Assembly (NCBI GenBank): GCA_964384525.1
Contig: CAYLKO010000006.1
Location: forward strand, 1-64,000
Direction of reading: 5' to 3'
Source: SHZI01 sp964384525
GTDB taxonomy: Bacteria; Pseudomonadota; Gammaproteobacteria; Steroidobacterales; GCA-2729495
Length of the DNA: 64,000 bases
Position numbers and translations under genes: made by a program. The notes below the pieces were generated by a model, which was not told the origin of the DNA, made no database searches, and saw nothing but the letters and a program-made list of their open reading frames with translations. Numbering within the stretch: the first letter of the stretch is position 1; each line of letters starts with the position of its first letter. Positions 26,255-34,517 of the stretch are shown here, in pieces.

Positions 26255-27499
26255 TCAGTTGCCCCACTGGTGCGGGTTCATCGGCCGGCCGTTCCGCCGC
26301 ACCTCGTAGTACAACGCCGACCGCGACTGGCCACCGGTATCGCCAACATGCGCCACGACATCACCGGCAGCGAGCCGGTCGCCGACCTGTCGGGTCAGAT
26401 CCTGATTGTGGCCATAAAGACTCATGTATCCCCCGCCATGATCGAGCACCAGCAACAGGCCCAGCCCCGGCAGCCAGTCGGCATACACCACTTTCCCCGG
26501 CTGCACGGCCCGGACTTCAGTGCCTGCCGGCGCCGCGATCAAGACACCGTCCCATTTCATCTGGCCACCGGCACGCGATGTGCCGAAGTCGGCGAGCATG
26601 GTGCCGTTCACCGGCCAGCGCCCCTTGCCCAGCGGCTTGCCGATCATCGCGGTTGAACCCGCCGGTGGCGTCTTGCCCGGGCTCGGAGCCCTGGCCTGCT
26701 GGCGCGCCCGTGCCGCAGCCCGCTGCAGGTCCCGCAGCAGCCGTTCGAGTGCTGCGGCCTCGCTGCGGGCCTGGGCAAGCTTGCGGGTGCGCCCCTTGGC
26801 GTCGGCATCGAGGTTGGCCATCACGGCAGCGCGGTCGGCACGGGCGCTGTCCAGGGACGCCAGTTGGTCGCGACGTTTGGCCTCGAGGCTGGCCAGTGCC
26901 GCGCCCTCCGTGGCGGCAACTTTCTCGGCGTGCTCCAGGGCCTCCAGGCTGGCCTGTATCGAGCCGAGCAATTCGCCACGATTGCGGGCGACGTAGCCAA
27001 GCCACGTGAGCTCGCGATCGAGCGCGGCCGGATCCTGCTGATTGAACAACGCCTGGATCCGTTCGCTGCCGCCGGTGATCTGGGCAAGCCGCAGTTGCCC
27101 GGCCAGTTCCTCGCGCTTGAGGCCCAGTTCCGCCCGGGTGGTGTCGATCTGGCGCTGGATCACGGCCAGTCGTTCGCGGGCCGCAGCCAGATCGTCTGTC
27201 GTGCTCCTGAGCGTCTGGCGAATGCGGGAAGCGGATGTTTCCGCCTTGCGCAGCTGGGCTTCCAGTTCGGTGCGCCGCTTCAGGTCCTGCTGCCGCTGCT
27301 TCTCCAGGCTGCTGATGCGATCGCGCACCCGGTCCAGATCCTTGCGGGTCTGGTTGGCGTTCTGGCTGGTGCTCTGCTTGGTGTTCTGGCCCGAGGCCGC
27401 GACGGCGGCCGGTGGCATGAGCAGGCCCAAAACCATGATCAGCGCAGCCGCCGGCACCCAAGCCCCCACCCAATCAGCCGAAAACCACATGCGAACCAT
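26255..27499 (-). CDS. envC: EnvC-like murein hydrolase activator (degenerate LytM)
   Basis: 414-residue secreted protein: a signal-type N-terminus (about residues 1-35, ending AVAA), a long coiled coil (about 45-265, rich in Arg/Gln/Glu/Leu) and a C-terminal M23/LytM domain. The domain lacks the metal ligands of active M23 peptidases: the first motif reads QMKWDGV instead of HxGxD, and the final HxH is ALYYEVR. These losses are typical of EnvC/NlpD, which activate amidases at the division site instead of cutting peptidoglycan. In many relatives gpmI lies beside it; here it is absent and a rhodanese gene diverges. Confidence 0.9.
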   Translation of the reverse strand: MVRMWFSADWVGAWVPAAALIMVLGLLMPPAAVAASGQNTKQSTSQNANQTRKDLDRVRDRISSLEKQRQQDLKRRTELEAQLRKAETSASRIRQTLRSTTDDLAAARERLAVIQRQIDTTRAELGLKREELAGQLRLAQITGGSERIQALFNQQDPAALDRELTWLGYVARNRGELLGSIQASLEALEHAEKVAATEGAALASLEAKRRDQLASLDSARADRAAVMANLDADAKGRTRKLAQARSEAAALERLLRDLQRAAARARQQARAPSPGKTPPAGSTAMIGKPLGKGRWPVNGTMLADFGTSRAGGQMKWDGVLIAAPAGTEVRAVQPGKVVYADWLPGLGLLLVLDHGGGYMSLYGHNQDLTRQVGDRLAAGDVVAHVGDTGGQSRSALYYEVRRNGRPMNPHQWGN

Positions 27500-27553
27500 C
27501 GTCCAGGCAGTTTAGGCCATGGTTATAATGCGCGGCCAGCCGGATCGGAATTC

Positions 27554-28000
27554 ATGGACACTCTGCTTGCTTTCGCCACGGCGAACCCCTACCTCGTCAT
27601 CGCGACGGTGCTGATGCTCATTGCCGTCGTGGTATTCGAGCTGCGCTTGCGCGCCCGGGCGACTTTCGAAGTGTCGATCGTGGAAACGATCCGCATGATC
27701 AACAACGGGGCAAGCGTGGTGGACATCCGTGACGCCGACAAATTTGCCAGCGGCCATATCGTCGATGCCCTGAACCTGCCAGCCGCCGAGGTGTCGAGCG
27801 GCAAGGAAGGCAAGATCAAGAAGAAGCGCGGGGTCGTGGTCGTTTGCGAGAACGGCACGGAAAGCATCCAGTGCGCGCGCAGTCTGCGGGCTGCCGGCTT
27901 TGAAGGCGCATACAGCCTCGGTGGCGGCCTGGAAGGCTGGCGGCGCGACAAGCAGCCACTGGTCACCGGCACACGTCAGGCAGCCAGCACCAAACGCTAG
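27554..28000 (+). CDS. Membrane-anchored rhodanese-domain protein (YibN-like)
   Basis: 148 residues: an N-terminal transmembrane helix (LVIATVLMLIAVVVFEL) and a single rhodanese domain with VVDIRDADKFASGHI and an active-site loop CENGTES that keeps the catalytic Cys. It stands upstream of grxC, secB and gpsA, the usual gammaproteobacterial order for YibN. ATG at 27554 is the start; grxC begins immediately after its stop. It probably acts in sulfur transfer or membrane-protein biogenesis, but the physiological role is not established by the sequence. Confidence 0.9.
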   Translation: MDTLLAFATANPYLVIATVLMLIAVVVFELRLRARATFEVSIVETIRMINNGASVVDIRDADKFASGHIVDALNLPAAEVSSGKEGKIKKKRGVVVVCENGTESIQCARSLRAAGFEGAYSLGGGLEGWRRDKQPLVTGTRQAASTKR

Positions 28001-28270
28001 ATGGCACCGCCGGCGACAGTGGAAATGTTCGCCAAGTCATGGTGTCCCTACTGTGCGGCGGCCCGCGCCCTGCTGGAGAGCAAACAGGCGGTGATTGCCG
28101 AGATCGACATAGAGGCATTCCCGGAGCGCCGCCAGGAAATGGTCCGGCGGTCGGGTCGCCAGACGGTCCCGCAGATCTTCATCGGCGCGGTTCATGTGGG
28201 CGGCTATGACGACCTGGCGGCACTCGAGCGGGCCGGCAAGCTGGATGCCCTGCTCGATTCCTCGTCGTGA
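28001..28270 (+). CDS. grxC: Glutaredoxin 3
   Basis: 89-residue thioredoxin-fold protein with the dithiol site CPYC in AKSWCPYCAAAR, the cis-proline element QTVPQIFIG and the glutathione-binding GGYDDLAALE. It reduces protein and low-molecular-weight disulfides with glutathione. ATG immediately follows the rhodanese stop, so the genes are coupled; secB starts about 40 bp downstream. Confidence 0.94.
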   Translation: MAPPATVEMFAKSWCPYCAAARALLESKQAVIAEIDIEAFPERRQEMVRRSGRQTVPQIFIGAVHVGGYDDLAALERAGKLDALLDSSS

Positions 28271-28312
28271 ATCGTCGTCGCCTTGTATCGACACTGACAT
28301 TTCGGAGGTCAC

Positions 28313-28846
28313 ATGGCTGAATCAGCCAACCAGAATCGCGGCAACGGAAGCAATGGCGCCGCCAACGGTGCAGCGGAGACGCCCGCCAACGGCAACCGGC
28401 AGTTCGGCCTGCGCCAGCTTTATGTCAAGGACCTGTCCTTCGAGTCGCCGAATGCACCCGGAGTGCTCGGCGAAGCCGGCTTGAGTCCGGAAATAAAGCT
28501 GAACCTGCGCACCACGCATCGGGACCTGGGCAATGGCGTGACGGAGGTCGTGTTGCACGTGTCGGTGCACGCACTGGCCGGGCAACGCACCGTGTTCCTG
28601 ATCGAACTTGAACAAGCCGGCACCTTCCAGATCAGCGGATTTGCACCGGAAGACACCCGTGCAATCATCGGCGTGGCCTGTCCGAATGCCCTGTTCCCCT
28701 ATGCACGCGAGGCCATTTCTTCCATCGCGCAGCGCGGTGGCTTTGCGCAATTGCTGCTGCAACCCATCGACTTCACGGCCTTGTTCAATCAGGCCCAGGT
28801 CCAGACTGACCAGGGGACTGGAACTGCGCCGGCCGGCCAGGCCTGA
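28313..28846 (+). CDS. secB: Protein-export chaperone SecB
   Basis: 177-residue tetrameric chaperone that keeps preproteins unfolded and hands them to SecA. The core begins at about residue 36 with RQLYVKDLSFESPNAPG and includes ALFPYAREAISSIAQRGGF near the C-terminus, both SecB hallmarks. Compared with the common length of about 155 residues, the N-terminus carries an extra low-complexity Asn/Gly/Ala stretch (about 30 residues). A good ribosome site, CGGAGGTCAC, precedes ATG 28313. Confidence 0.96.
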   Translation: MAESANQNRGNGSNGAANGAAETPANGNRQFGLRQLYVKDLSFESPNAPGVLGEAGLSPEIKLNLRTTHRDLGNGVTEVVLHVSVHALAGQRTVFLIELEQAGTFQISGFAPEDTRAIIGVACPNALFPYAREAISSIAQRGGFAQLLLQPIDFTALFNQAQVQTDQGTGTAPAGQA

Positions 28847-28867
28847 CAACCTGCCGGTCACGTGGGC

Positions 28868-29869
28868 ATGACAGCAACGGGTGGTTTTGCCGTGCTGGGA
28901 GCGGGTTCCTGGGGTACCGCACTGGCGGTACAACTGGGGCGCCACGGTGCGCCGATCAGCCTCTGGGGCCGGAATCCGGCAGATATCGAGGCCATGGCGC
29001 GGGACCGCGTCAACGCCCGCTACCTGCCCGGGATCCGGCTGTCCGACTCCATCACGGTGGAGCCGGACCTGGCGAAAGTCGTGGCGCACCATCAGGACTT
29101 CCTGATCTGCGTGCCGAGTCATGCCTTTCACGCCACGCTGGCTGCCATCCGGCCCGGACTGACAGCCAGCGCACGCATAGCCTGGGCTACCAAGGGTTTC
29201 GAGCACACCACCGGCCGGCTGCCCCACGAAGTGGCTCGTGCAGAGCTCGGCAACGGCGTGCCCATGGCCGTGTTGTCCGGACCGACCTTTGCCCGTGAGG
29301 TCGGCGCGGGCCTCCCCACCGCCATGACGATCGCGGCCAACGAACCCTCCTTTGCCGCAGCCCTGGCCGCCCGACTTTCAGACCGGAGTTTCCGGGCATA
29401 CACCGCCGACGACATGGTGGGCGTGGAAGTGGGCGGCGCGGTAAAGAATGTGCTGGCGATCGGCGCCGGCATGTCCGACGGGCTGGGTTTCGGGGCCAAT
29501 GCGCGGATTGCCCTGATCACGCGCGGGCTCGCCGAAATGAGCAGTCTCGGCAGCGCACTGGGCGGCAGGATGCAGACCTTCATGGGCTTGTCGGGCATGG
29601 GGGATCTGGTGCTGACGTGCACGGACGACCAGTCGCGCAACCGGCGTTTTGGTCTCGCGATTGCCGGCGGCGCGACCCCCGCGGATGCCGCGCAACGCAT
29701 CGGTCAGGTGGTTGAAGGCCGCTTTGCCGCTGCCGCGGTGCGCACGGTGGCGCAACGACTGCACGTGGAGATGCCGATCTGCGAACAGGTCTATCGGGTG
29801 CTGGAAGAAGGCGTACCCCCGCGCGACGCCGCCATGGCTCTGCTGGCACGGGCGCTGGGGCCGGAGTGA
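28868..29869 (+). CDS. gpsA: Glycerol-3-phosphate dehydrogenase [NAD(P)+]
   Basis: Reduces dihydroxyacetone phosphate to glycerol 3-phosphate for phospholipid synthesis. The 333 residues start with the nucleotide-binding motif FAVLGAGSWGTALA; SGPTFAREV, VGGAVKNVLAIGAGMSDGLGFG (active-site Lys) and FMGLSGMGDLVLTC follow. A GTG at 28862 is two codons upstream of the chosen ATG. Last gene of the rhodanese-grxC-secB-gpsA series, convergent with trmL. Confidence 0.95.
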   Translation: MTATGGFAVLGAGSWGTALAVQLGRHGAPISLWGRNPADIEAMARDRVNARYLPGIRLSDSITVEPDLAKVVAHHQDFLICVPSHAFHATLAAIRPGLTASARIAWATKGFEHTTGRLPHEVARAELGNGVPMAVLSGPTFAREVGAGLPTAMTIAANEPSFAAALAARLSDRSFRAYTADDMVGVEVGGAVKNVLAIGAGMSDGLGFGANARIALITRGLAEMSSLGSALGGRMQTFMGLSGMGDLVLTCTDDQSRNRRFGLAIAGGATPADAAQRIGQVVEGRFAAAAVRTVAQRLHVEMPICEQVYRVLEEGVPPRDAAMALLARALGPE

Positions 29870-29882
29870 AGCCGGGGCGGCC

Positions 29883-30338
29883 TCAGGCAAAATCGAGTTG
29901 ACGCCAGGCTTCGTACACCACGAGCGCCACGGCATTCGACAGATTCAGGCTGCGCGGCACCGTGCGCATCGGAATGCGCAAAACCTGGGCGGGCGGCAAT
30001 GTGTCCAGGATCTCCGCGGGCAGCCCGCTGCTCTCCGGGCCGAACAGGAAGGCATCGTTTGCCGCGAACCTGGGCTCTGAATAGAGCCGCGTGCCCCGCG
30101 TCGACAAGGCATGCACACGCGGATGTCCAAGGTTCTGCAGACAATCCGCCAGCGTCTCGTGTTGTTGCACCGGCGCCCACTCGTGATAATCGAGACCGGC
30201 GCGCCGCAGCCGGGTGTCATCCAGACTGAAGCCCAGCGGGTGAATGAGGTGCAGGCGCGACCCGGTATTGGCGCACAAGCGTATGATATTGCCGGTATTC
30301 GGCGGAATTTCCGGACGAAACAGGATCAGGTTGAACAA
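29883..30338 (-). CDS. trmL: tRNA (cytidine/uridine-34-2'-O)-methyltransferase
   Basis: SPOUT-class enzyme that 2'-O-methylates the wobble base of tRNA-Leu isoacceptors. The family N-terminus NLILFRPEIPPNTGNIIRLCANTG begins right after a TTG codon at 30338, which is taken as the start (151 residues; no ATG or GTG lies in frame nearby). The SAM knot is visible as FLFGPESSGLP and IPMRTVPRSLNLSNAVALVVYE. A GGAG is about 10 nt upstream. The start lies only 4 nt from the nearest possible start of the divergent pyrD. Confidence 0.92.
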   Translation of the reverse strand: MFNLILFRPEIPPNTGNIIRLCANTGSRLHLIHPLGFSLDDTRLRRAGLDYHEWAPVQQHETLADCLQNLGHPRVHALSTRGTRLYSEPRFAANDAFLFGPESSGLPAEILDTLPPAQVLRIPMRTVPRSLNLSNAVALVVYEAWRQLDFA

Positions 30339-30342
30339 AACT

Positions 30343-31338
30343 GTGGCTCCAGTCGCGGCCAGGAACACCGATGAAGCGTTGTTGGGCTTCCGCTTTTGCG
30401 GATTGAGCTTCGCTTCGCCGATCGTCCTGTTGTCGGGTTGTGTCGGGTTCGGCGAAGAATACACACGCGTTGTCGGCTTCTCGAATCGCGATGTGGGCGC
30501 TGTCGTGCTCAAAGGCACCACTTTGCAGCCACGACTGGGCAATGAATTGCATCGCCTTGCCGAAACGCCCATGGGCATGCTCAATGCGATCGGCCTGCAG
30601 AACCCCGGCGTGGACAGCGTCGTCAACCGCATCCTGCCATCGCTGGATTTCAGCGAGACCCGCTTCATCGCCAACGCCTGCGGCGCAACGATCGAGGAAT
30701 ACGTCGAAGTCTGCAAACGCTTTGACGACTCCGCGATCGACGCGATCGAGATCAACATCAGTTGCCCCAACGTCAAGGAAGGCGGCGTCGCGTTCGGCAA
30801 CTATCCGGATGTGTCGGCACGGGTCGTGGCGGCCTGTCGTCGGGCAACGACCAAACCCCTGATCACCAAGCTTTCGCCAAACCAGACCGACATCCAGGAA
30901 AATGCCCGCCGGTGCATCGAGGCGGGAACGGATGCCTTCGCCGCGATCAACACGCTGATGGGCATGGCCATCGATATCGAGAAGCGCCAGCCCGTACTGG
31001 CCAACGTCCAGGGTGGCTTGTCCGGACCGGCGATCAAGCCCATCGCGCTGCTGAAGACCTGGCAGGTTTACCAGGTCGCGGCGCCCCATCGCATCCCCAT
31101 CATCGGCCAGGGCGGCATCAGCTGTGCCCGCGATGCACTCGAGTTCCTCATGGCTGGCGCGTCGGCGGTCGGGGTGGGAACAGCGCTGTTTTATGATCCG
31201 CTCATCTGCCATGAGATCAATGCCGGCATCGCCGCCTATCTGCGCCAGCATGGCCTCACGAACGTGAGCGATCTGGTGGGTACGCTGGGAGCCGCACTGC
31301 CATCCGCCGCCGTGCCGATGGCCGCTACCGCCGGCTAG
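30343..31338 (+). CDS. pyrD: Dihydroorotate dehydrogenase, class 1 (PyrD-B-like)
   Basis: FMN enzyme oxidising dihydroorotate to orotate in pyrimidine synthesis. Family signatures include SGCVGFGEEY, MGMLNAIGLQNPGVD, INISCPNVKEGG, LITKLSPN, INTLMGMAID, GGLSGPAIKPIAL and IIGQGGISCARDALEFLMAGASAVGVGTA. These match the soluble class 1B catalytic subunit rather than the membrane class 2 enzyme usual in gammaproteobacteria. The electron-transfer partner pyrK is not in this window. The start is uncertain: GTG 30343 gives 331 residues, but TTG 30379 or 30382 would begin closer to the family start (LGFRFCGLSF). A related dihydropyrimidine dehydrogenase-type enzyme cannot be fully excluded. Confidence 0.83.
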   Translation: MAPVAARNTDEALLGFRFCGLSFASPIVLLSGCVGFGEEYTRVVGFSNRDVGAVVLKGTTLQPRLGNELHRLAETPMGMLNAIGLQNPGVDSVVNRILPSLDFSETRFIANACGATIEEYVEVCKRFDDSAIDAIEINISCPNVKEGGVAFGNYPDVSARVVAACRRATTKPLITKLSPNQTDIQENARRCIEAGTDAFAAINTLMGMAIDIEKRQPVLANVQGGLSGPAIKPIALLKTWQVYQVAAPHRIPIIGQGGISCARDALEFLMAGASAVGVGTALFYDPLICHEINAGIAAYLRQHGLTNVSDLVGTLGAALPSAAVPMAATAG

Positions 31339-32753
31339 TCGTCCAGCCCGTACTCCCGGATCTTGCGGGTCAGGGTGTTGCGCCCCCAGCCGAGGAGCCG
31401 GGCAGCCTCCTGCCGGTGGCCGCTGGCCCGGGCAAGCGCCGCCCTGATCAAGGTTCGTTCGAATTCAGGCAAGGCCAGCGTCAGCAGTGGGTCACTGCGG
31501 TCGGCCTGGAGCTCGGTGTCGGCCCATCGAGCCAGCTTGAGCGCCCAGTCTGCGATGCCGGCCTGCGCGGACTGGCCGGTATCGGCGTGCCCGCCCAGCT
31601 CATCGGGAATATCTTCGCTGCGAATTTCGGCACCCGCTGCCGTGACGGTCAAGCGCCGGCAGGCATTGACGAGCTGACGGACATTGCCGGGCCAGGCAAA
31701 GTCGGTCAGCAGGGCCAGTGCTTCTGCCGCCACCCGCTTCGGCGCTATGCCCAGCTCTCGCGCGGCTTCGGCCAGGTAGTACTCGAGCAGCAGTGGAATG
31801 TCATCACGCCGGTTGCGCAGCGGTGGCACGACGATGTGCATGACGTTCAGCCGGTGAAAGAGATCTTCCCGGAAAGTTCCGGACCGGACGGCGGCCGGCA
31901 ACTCCTGGTTGGTGGCGGCGATGACGCGCACATCAACGTGGATGGACTGCTGACCGCCAACCCGATAGAACTCACCCTCGGCCAGCACCCGCAAAAGCCG
32001 GGTCTGGAGGGCCGGCGACATGTCGCCGATCTCATCGAGAAACAGGGTGCCGCCGTCAGCCTGCTCGAAGCGCCCAATGCGACGGCTGTCGGCGCCGGTG
32101 AATGCGCCACGCTCATGGCCGAACAATTCCGATTCAAGCAACTCGGCGGAAATCGCCGTCGTATTGAGCGCAATGAAGGGCGCGTTGGCCCGGGGACTAT
32201 GCTCGTGCAGGGCCCGGGCCACAAGCTCCTTGCCGGTACCGGACTCCCCGGTGATCAGCACCGTCATGCTCGACCGCGATAACCGGCCAATGGTACGAAA
32301 CACTTCCTGCATGGCCGGAGCCCGGCCCAGCATGGCCGGAACCGGCCGGTCCGCCGCCACCTGGCCGCCGGCAGTGCGGGGACCATGACGTGCTGCCCGG
32401 CGCACCAGCGCCACGGCGGTATCGACATCAAATGGTTTGGGCAGGTACTCGAAGGCACCACCCTGATACGCCGCGACCGCACTGTCGAGATCAGCGTGCG
32501 CCGTGATGATGATGACTGGAAACATATGGCCTTCGGCCGCCAGGCGGCGCATGGCGTCCATGCCGTCGATGCCAGGCATGCGTACATCGGAGATCAGCAC
32601 GTCCGGCTGTTCAGTGCGCAATGCATCGAAAAGTGCATCGGCGGATTCAAAGCTCCGCGTCTGCATGCCCTCGTTGCCCAGCGCCTTGTCGAGAACCCAG
32701 CGGACCGATGCTTCGTCGTCGACGATCCAGACGGCCAGCTTGCGGGCATTCAT
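31335..32753 (-). CDS. ntrC: Nitrogen regulator NtrC (NR-I), sigma-54 activator
   Basis: 472 residues in three parts: a receiver domain with the phosphoacceptor Asp in VLISDVRMPGIDG (about residue 54), an AAA+ domain with Walker A GESGTGKE, the sigma-54 contact loop GAFTGAD, Walker B GGTLFLDEIGD and the arginine-finger region, and a C-terminal Fis-type helix-turn-helix (ASGHRQEAARLLGWGRNTLTRKI). Phosphorylated by NtrB under nitrogen limitation, it activates promoters such as that of glnA, whose sigma-54 element is seen in this window. The start overlaps the ntrB stop by 4 bp. Confidence 0.96.
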   Translation of the reverse strand: MNARKLAVWIVDDEASVRWVLDKALGNEGMQTRSFESADALFDALRTEQPDVLISDVRMPGIDGMDAMRRLAAEGHMFPVIIITAHADLDSAVAAYQGGAFEYLPKPFDVDTAVALVRRAARHGPRTAGGQVAADRPVPAMLGRAPAMQEVFRTIGRLSRSSMTVLITGESGTGKELVARALHEHSPRANAPFIALNTTAISAELLESELFGHERGAFTGADSRRIGRFEQADGGTLFLDEIGDMSPALQTRLLRVLAEGEFYRVGGQQSIHVDVRVIAATNQELPAAVRSGTFREDLFHRLNVMHIVVPPLRNRRDDIPLLLEYYLAEAARELGIAPKRVAAEALALLTDFAWPGNVRQLVNACRRLTVTAAGAEIRSEDIPDELGGHADTGQSAQAGIADWALKLARWADTELQADRSDPLLTLALPEFERTLIRAALARASGHRQEAARLLGWGRNTLTRKIREYGLDD

Positions 32754-33853
32754 GGCGTCGTCGCCCCGTCGGTGAGCGGCAGCCGGACGGCAAATATGGT
32801 TTTGCCGGGCCGTGATTGAAATTCGATCAAGCCATCGTGGCGGCTGACCAGATCCTGCGCGATGGCCAGTCCCAGTCCGGTACCGTCACCGCGTCCGGTC
32901 ACCAGCGGATAGAAGATGGATTCAGCCAGTTCGGCGGGAACACCCGGACCATCGTCTTCGATTTCTATGCAAAGCGTCAGTTTGCAGTGGACCGCACCGA
33001 TCGGGGAATTGGCCAGCGCGCGCGTGCGGAAGATGAGTTCTCCGGTCGATCCCACCGCCTGCAGTGCGTTCCGCGCGATATTCAACAGGGCCTGGATCAA
33101 CTGATCGGGATCAGCCGACAGCACGGGGAGGCTGGGATCATAGTCGCGAACGATCCCCACCCCGGTGGGGCGCTCGTTGGCCACCAGCGTCACGACACGT
33201 TCGAGAACTTCGTGAACGTTGACACCCTGCCGGCTGGGTCGATGCACCGGACCCAGCAAACTGTCCGTAAGCGCAGTGAGTCGATCGGCTTCGCCGATGA
33301 TGATGCGCGTGAACTCGCGGAGCGCCGGGGTTGGCAATTCACGCTCCAGCAGCTGTGCAGCGCCGCGCAGACCACCGAGGGGATTGCGGATCTCGTGGGC
33401 GAGCTGGCGGATCATCCGGCGGCTGGCATCCCGCTGGCTGATCAGGGCATGCTCCCGATCGATCTGTCGCCATGGTGTTGCATCGGACAACTCCACGATG
33501 ACCCGTTTTCCAGGTCCCGGGCCTGGTGACAGATGACAGGCTGCTTCAATGACGGCGCCACCCCGATGGGCCGGGACAATGGTGATGAGCTGCCCGAAGG
33601 TTTCCGCGCCTTCCGTCACGCGGCCCAGCAATGCCGCGACGTCATGGAGCCCGGGCAGCAGGGTATGCAGGGGGCAGCCCAGACTCGACCGGCTGCTCAG
33701 ACCCAGCAGATCTTCCGCTCCCGTATTCAGATACAGGAGATGACCGTCGCCATCGACGATGAGAACTGCCGTGGCCAGGCCAGCCAGTATCTCCAGCGGT
33801 GGCGGTACCGTGCCGGGGTCGGCATCTTCCGGAACCGGACCACTTGAGTCCAT
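32750..33853 (-). CDS. ntrB: Nitrogen sensor kinase/phosphatase NtrB (NR-II)
   Basis: 367-residue cytoplasmic two-component kinase: an N-terminal PAS domain (LATAVLIVDGDGHLLYLNTGAEDLLG), the H-box RQLAHEIRNPLGGLRGAAQLL with the phosphoacceptor His, and an ATPase domain with the N-box NIARNALQAVG, G1 EDDGPGVP and G2 GDGTGLGLAIAQDLV. No transmembrane segment is present, as expected for an NtrB controlled by PII protein. It phosphorylates the NtrC encoded next to it. ATG at 33853 begins MDSSGPV; the gene follows a DUF4124 protein after 26 bp. Confidence 0.95.
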   Translation of the reverse strand: MDSSGPVPEDADPGTVPPPLEILAGLATAVLIVDGDGHLLYLNTGAEDLLGLSSRSSLGCPLHTLLPGLHDVAALLGRVTEGAETFGQLITIVPAHRGGAVIEAACHLSPGPGPGKRVIVELSDATPWRQIDREHALISQRDASRRMIRQLAHEIRNPLGGLRGAAQLLERELPTPALREFTRIIIGEADRLTALTDSLLGPVHRPSRQGVNVHEVLERVVTLVANERPTGVGIVRDYDPSLPVLSADPDQLIQALLNIARNALQAVGSTGELIFRTRALANSPIGAVHCKLTLCIEIEDDGPGVPAELAESIFYPLVTGRGDGTGLGLAIAQDLVSRHDGLIEFQSRPGKTIFAVRLPLTDGATTP

Positions 33854-33879
33854 GGGCGATGAATCGATGGTCGGTGGCT

Positions 33880-34434
33880 TCAGGGCCGCGGGGGCAGCGC
33901 AGTGGGGGGTCGGGATGGATTCGCGATCGAGGTCTGCCGGACATGAAAGGTGATCGGTGCGCTCGACATCAGCGCTTTGCCGGAGCTGTCGATCACCTCC
34001 ACCGTCAGGGTGTGTGTGCCGCGATCCACGCTGGAGAACTGCGCCTGGGTAGCTCCCGGGGCCGTCTTCCGGGTCTGGCCATCCAGCGTGAACAGCAGGG
34101 AATCTTCGGGCCGCAGGGCCGGCTGTACGGTTGCGGCGACAGCCAATTGCCCCTCGATATTCCACAGCACCTGTTCCTGTGTGGGCGTCGTCACGGCCAG
34201 TGACTGGTAGCCCACCGTGCGTACGGCCGGTTTGCTGTTGGCGCCGGCTGTGCTGTTTTGACTGATGCCCACGTTGCCGATCGAAGTGCCGGTCGGCTTG
34301 CTGACCGTGAGCGTGATGCGTTCAGCGCCTGCATGCGGCTGGTCCGAGTAGTGCGTTACACCATCTGCATCGACCCACCGGTAGACGTTGGCCGAACCGA
34401 GAGCCAGGGCGAGAACAGCCAGGATGGCGTACAT
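33880..34434 (-). CDS. DUF4124 periplasmic protein
   Basis: 184 residues: an N-terminal signal segment (MYAILAVLALALGSA) followed at once by the DUF4124 core VYRWVDADGVTHYSDQPHAGAE, then a Ser/Thr-rich middle and an Ig-like end (TLTVEVIDSSGKALMSSAPITF). DUF4124 proteins frequently sit between glnA and ntrB in gammaproteobacteria; their function is unknown. The ATG at 34434 places the signal peptide properly; an upstream start would add an unhydrophobic Arg-rich leader. Confidence 0.85.
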   Translation of the reverse strand: MYAILAVLALALGSANVYRWVDADGVTHYSDQPHAGAERITLTVSKPTGTSIGNVGISQNSTAGANSKPAVRTVGYQSLAVTTPTQEQVLWNIEGQLAVAATVQPALRPEDSLLFTLDGQTRKTAPGATQAQFSSVDRGTHTLTVEVIDSSGKALMSSAPITFHVRQTSIANPSRPPTALPPRP

Positions 34435-34472
34435 GGCCAAAGCATACCTGTACGGCCTGCGGTCAACCAGCA

Positions 34473-34504
34473 CCCGCCGCCACAACGTGAACTGTGGCGG
34501 CGGG
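34473..34504 (-). terminator. Strong 12-bp stem-loop downstream of glnA
   Basis: CCCGCCGCCACA (34473-34484) and TGTGGCGGCGGG (34493-34504) form a perfect 12-bp stem with an 8-nt loop, 13 bp after the glnA stop on the minus strand. No T-tract follows, so it may attenuate read-through or protect the 3' end of abundant glnA mRNA and thereby separate it from DUF4124-ntrBC expression. Confidence 0.6.
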
Positions 34505-34517
34505 CCGGCTCCTTATG

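Noticed and set aside
26255..27499. EnvC-like protein read as an active M23 endopeptidase
   Set aside because: The zinc ligands of the LytM fold are missing (QMKWDGV, ALYYEVR), which indicates an activator rather than an enzyme.
32230..32250. A GGTACCGGA motif inside ntrC resembling the centre of the palindrome family
   Set aside because: It has no flanking ACTACCA/TGGTAGT arms and lies in the codons of the Walker A region (GESGTGKE); it is coding coincidence.
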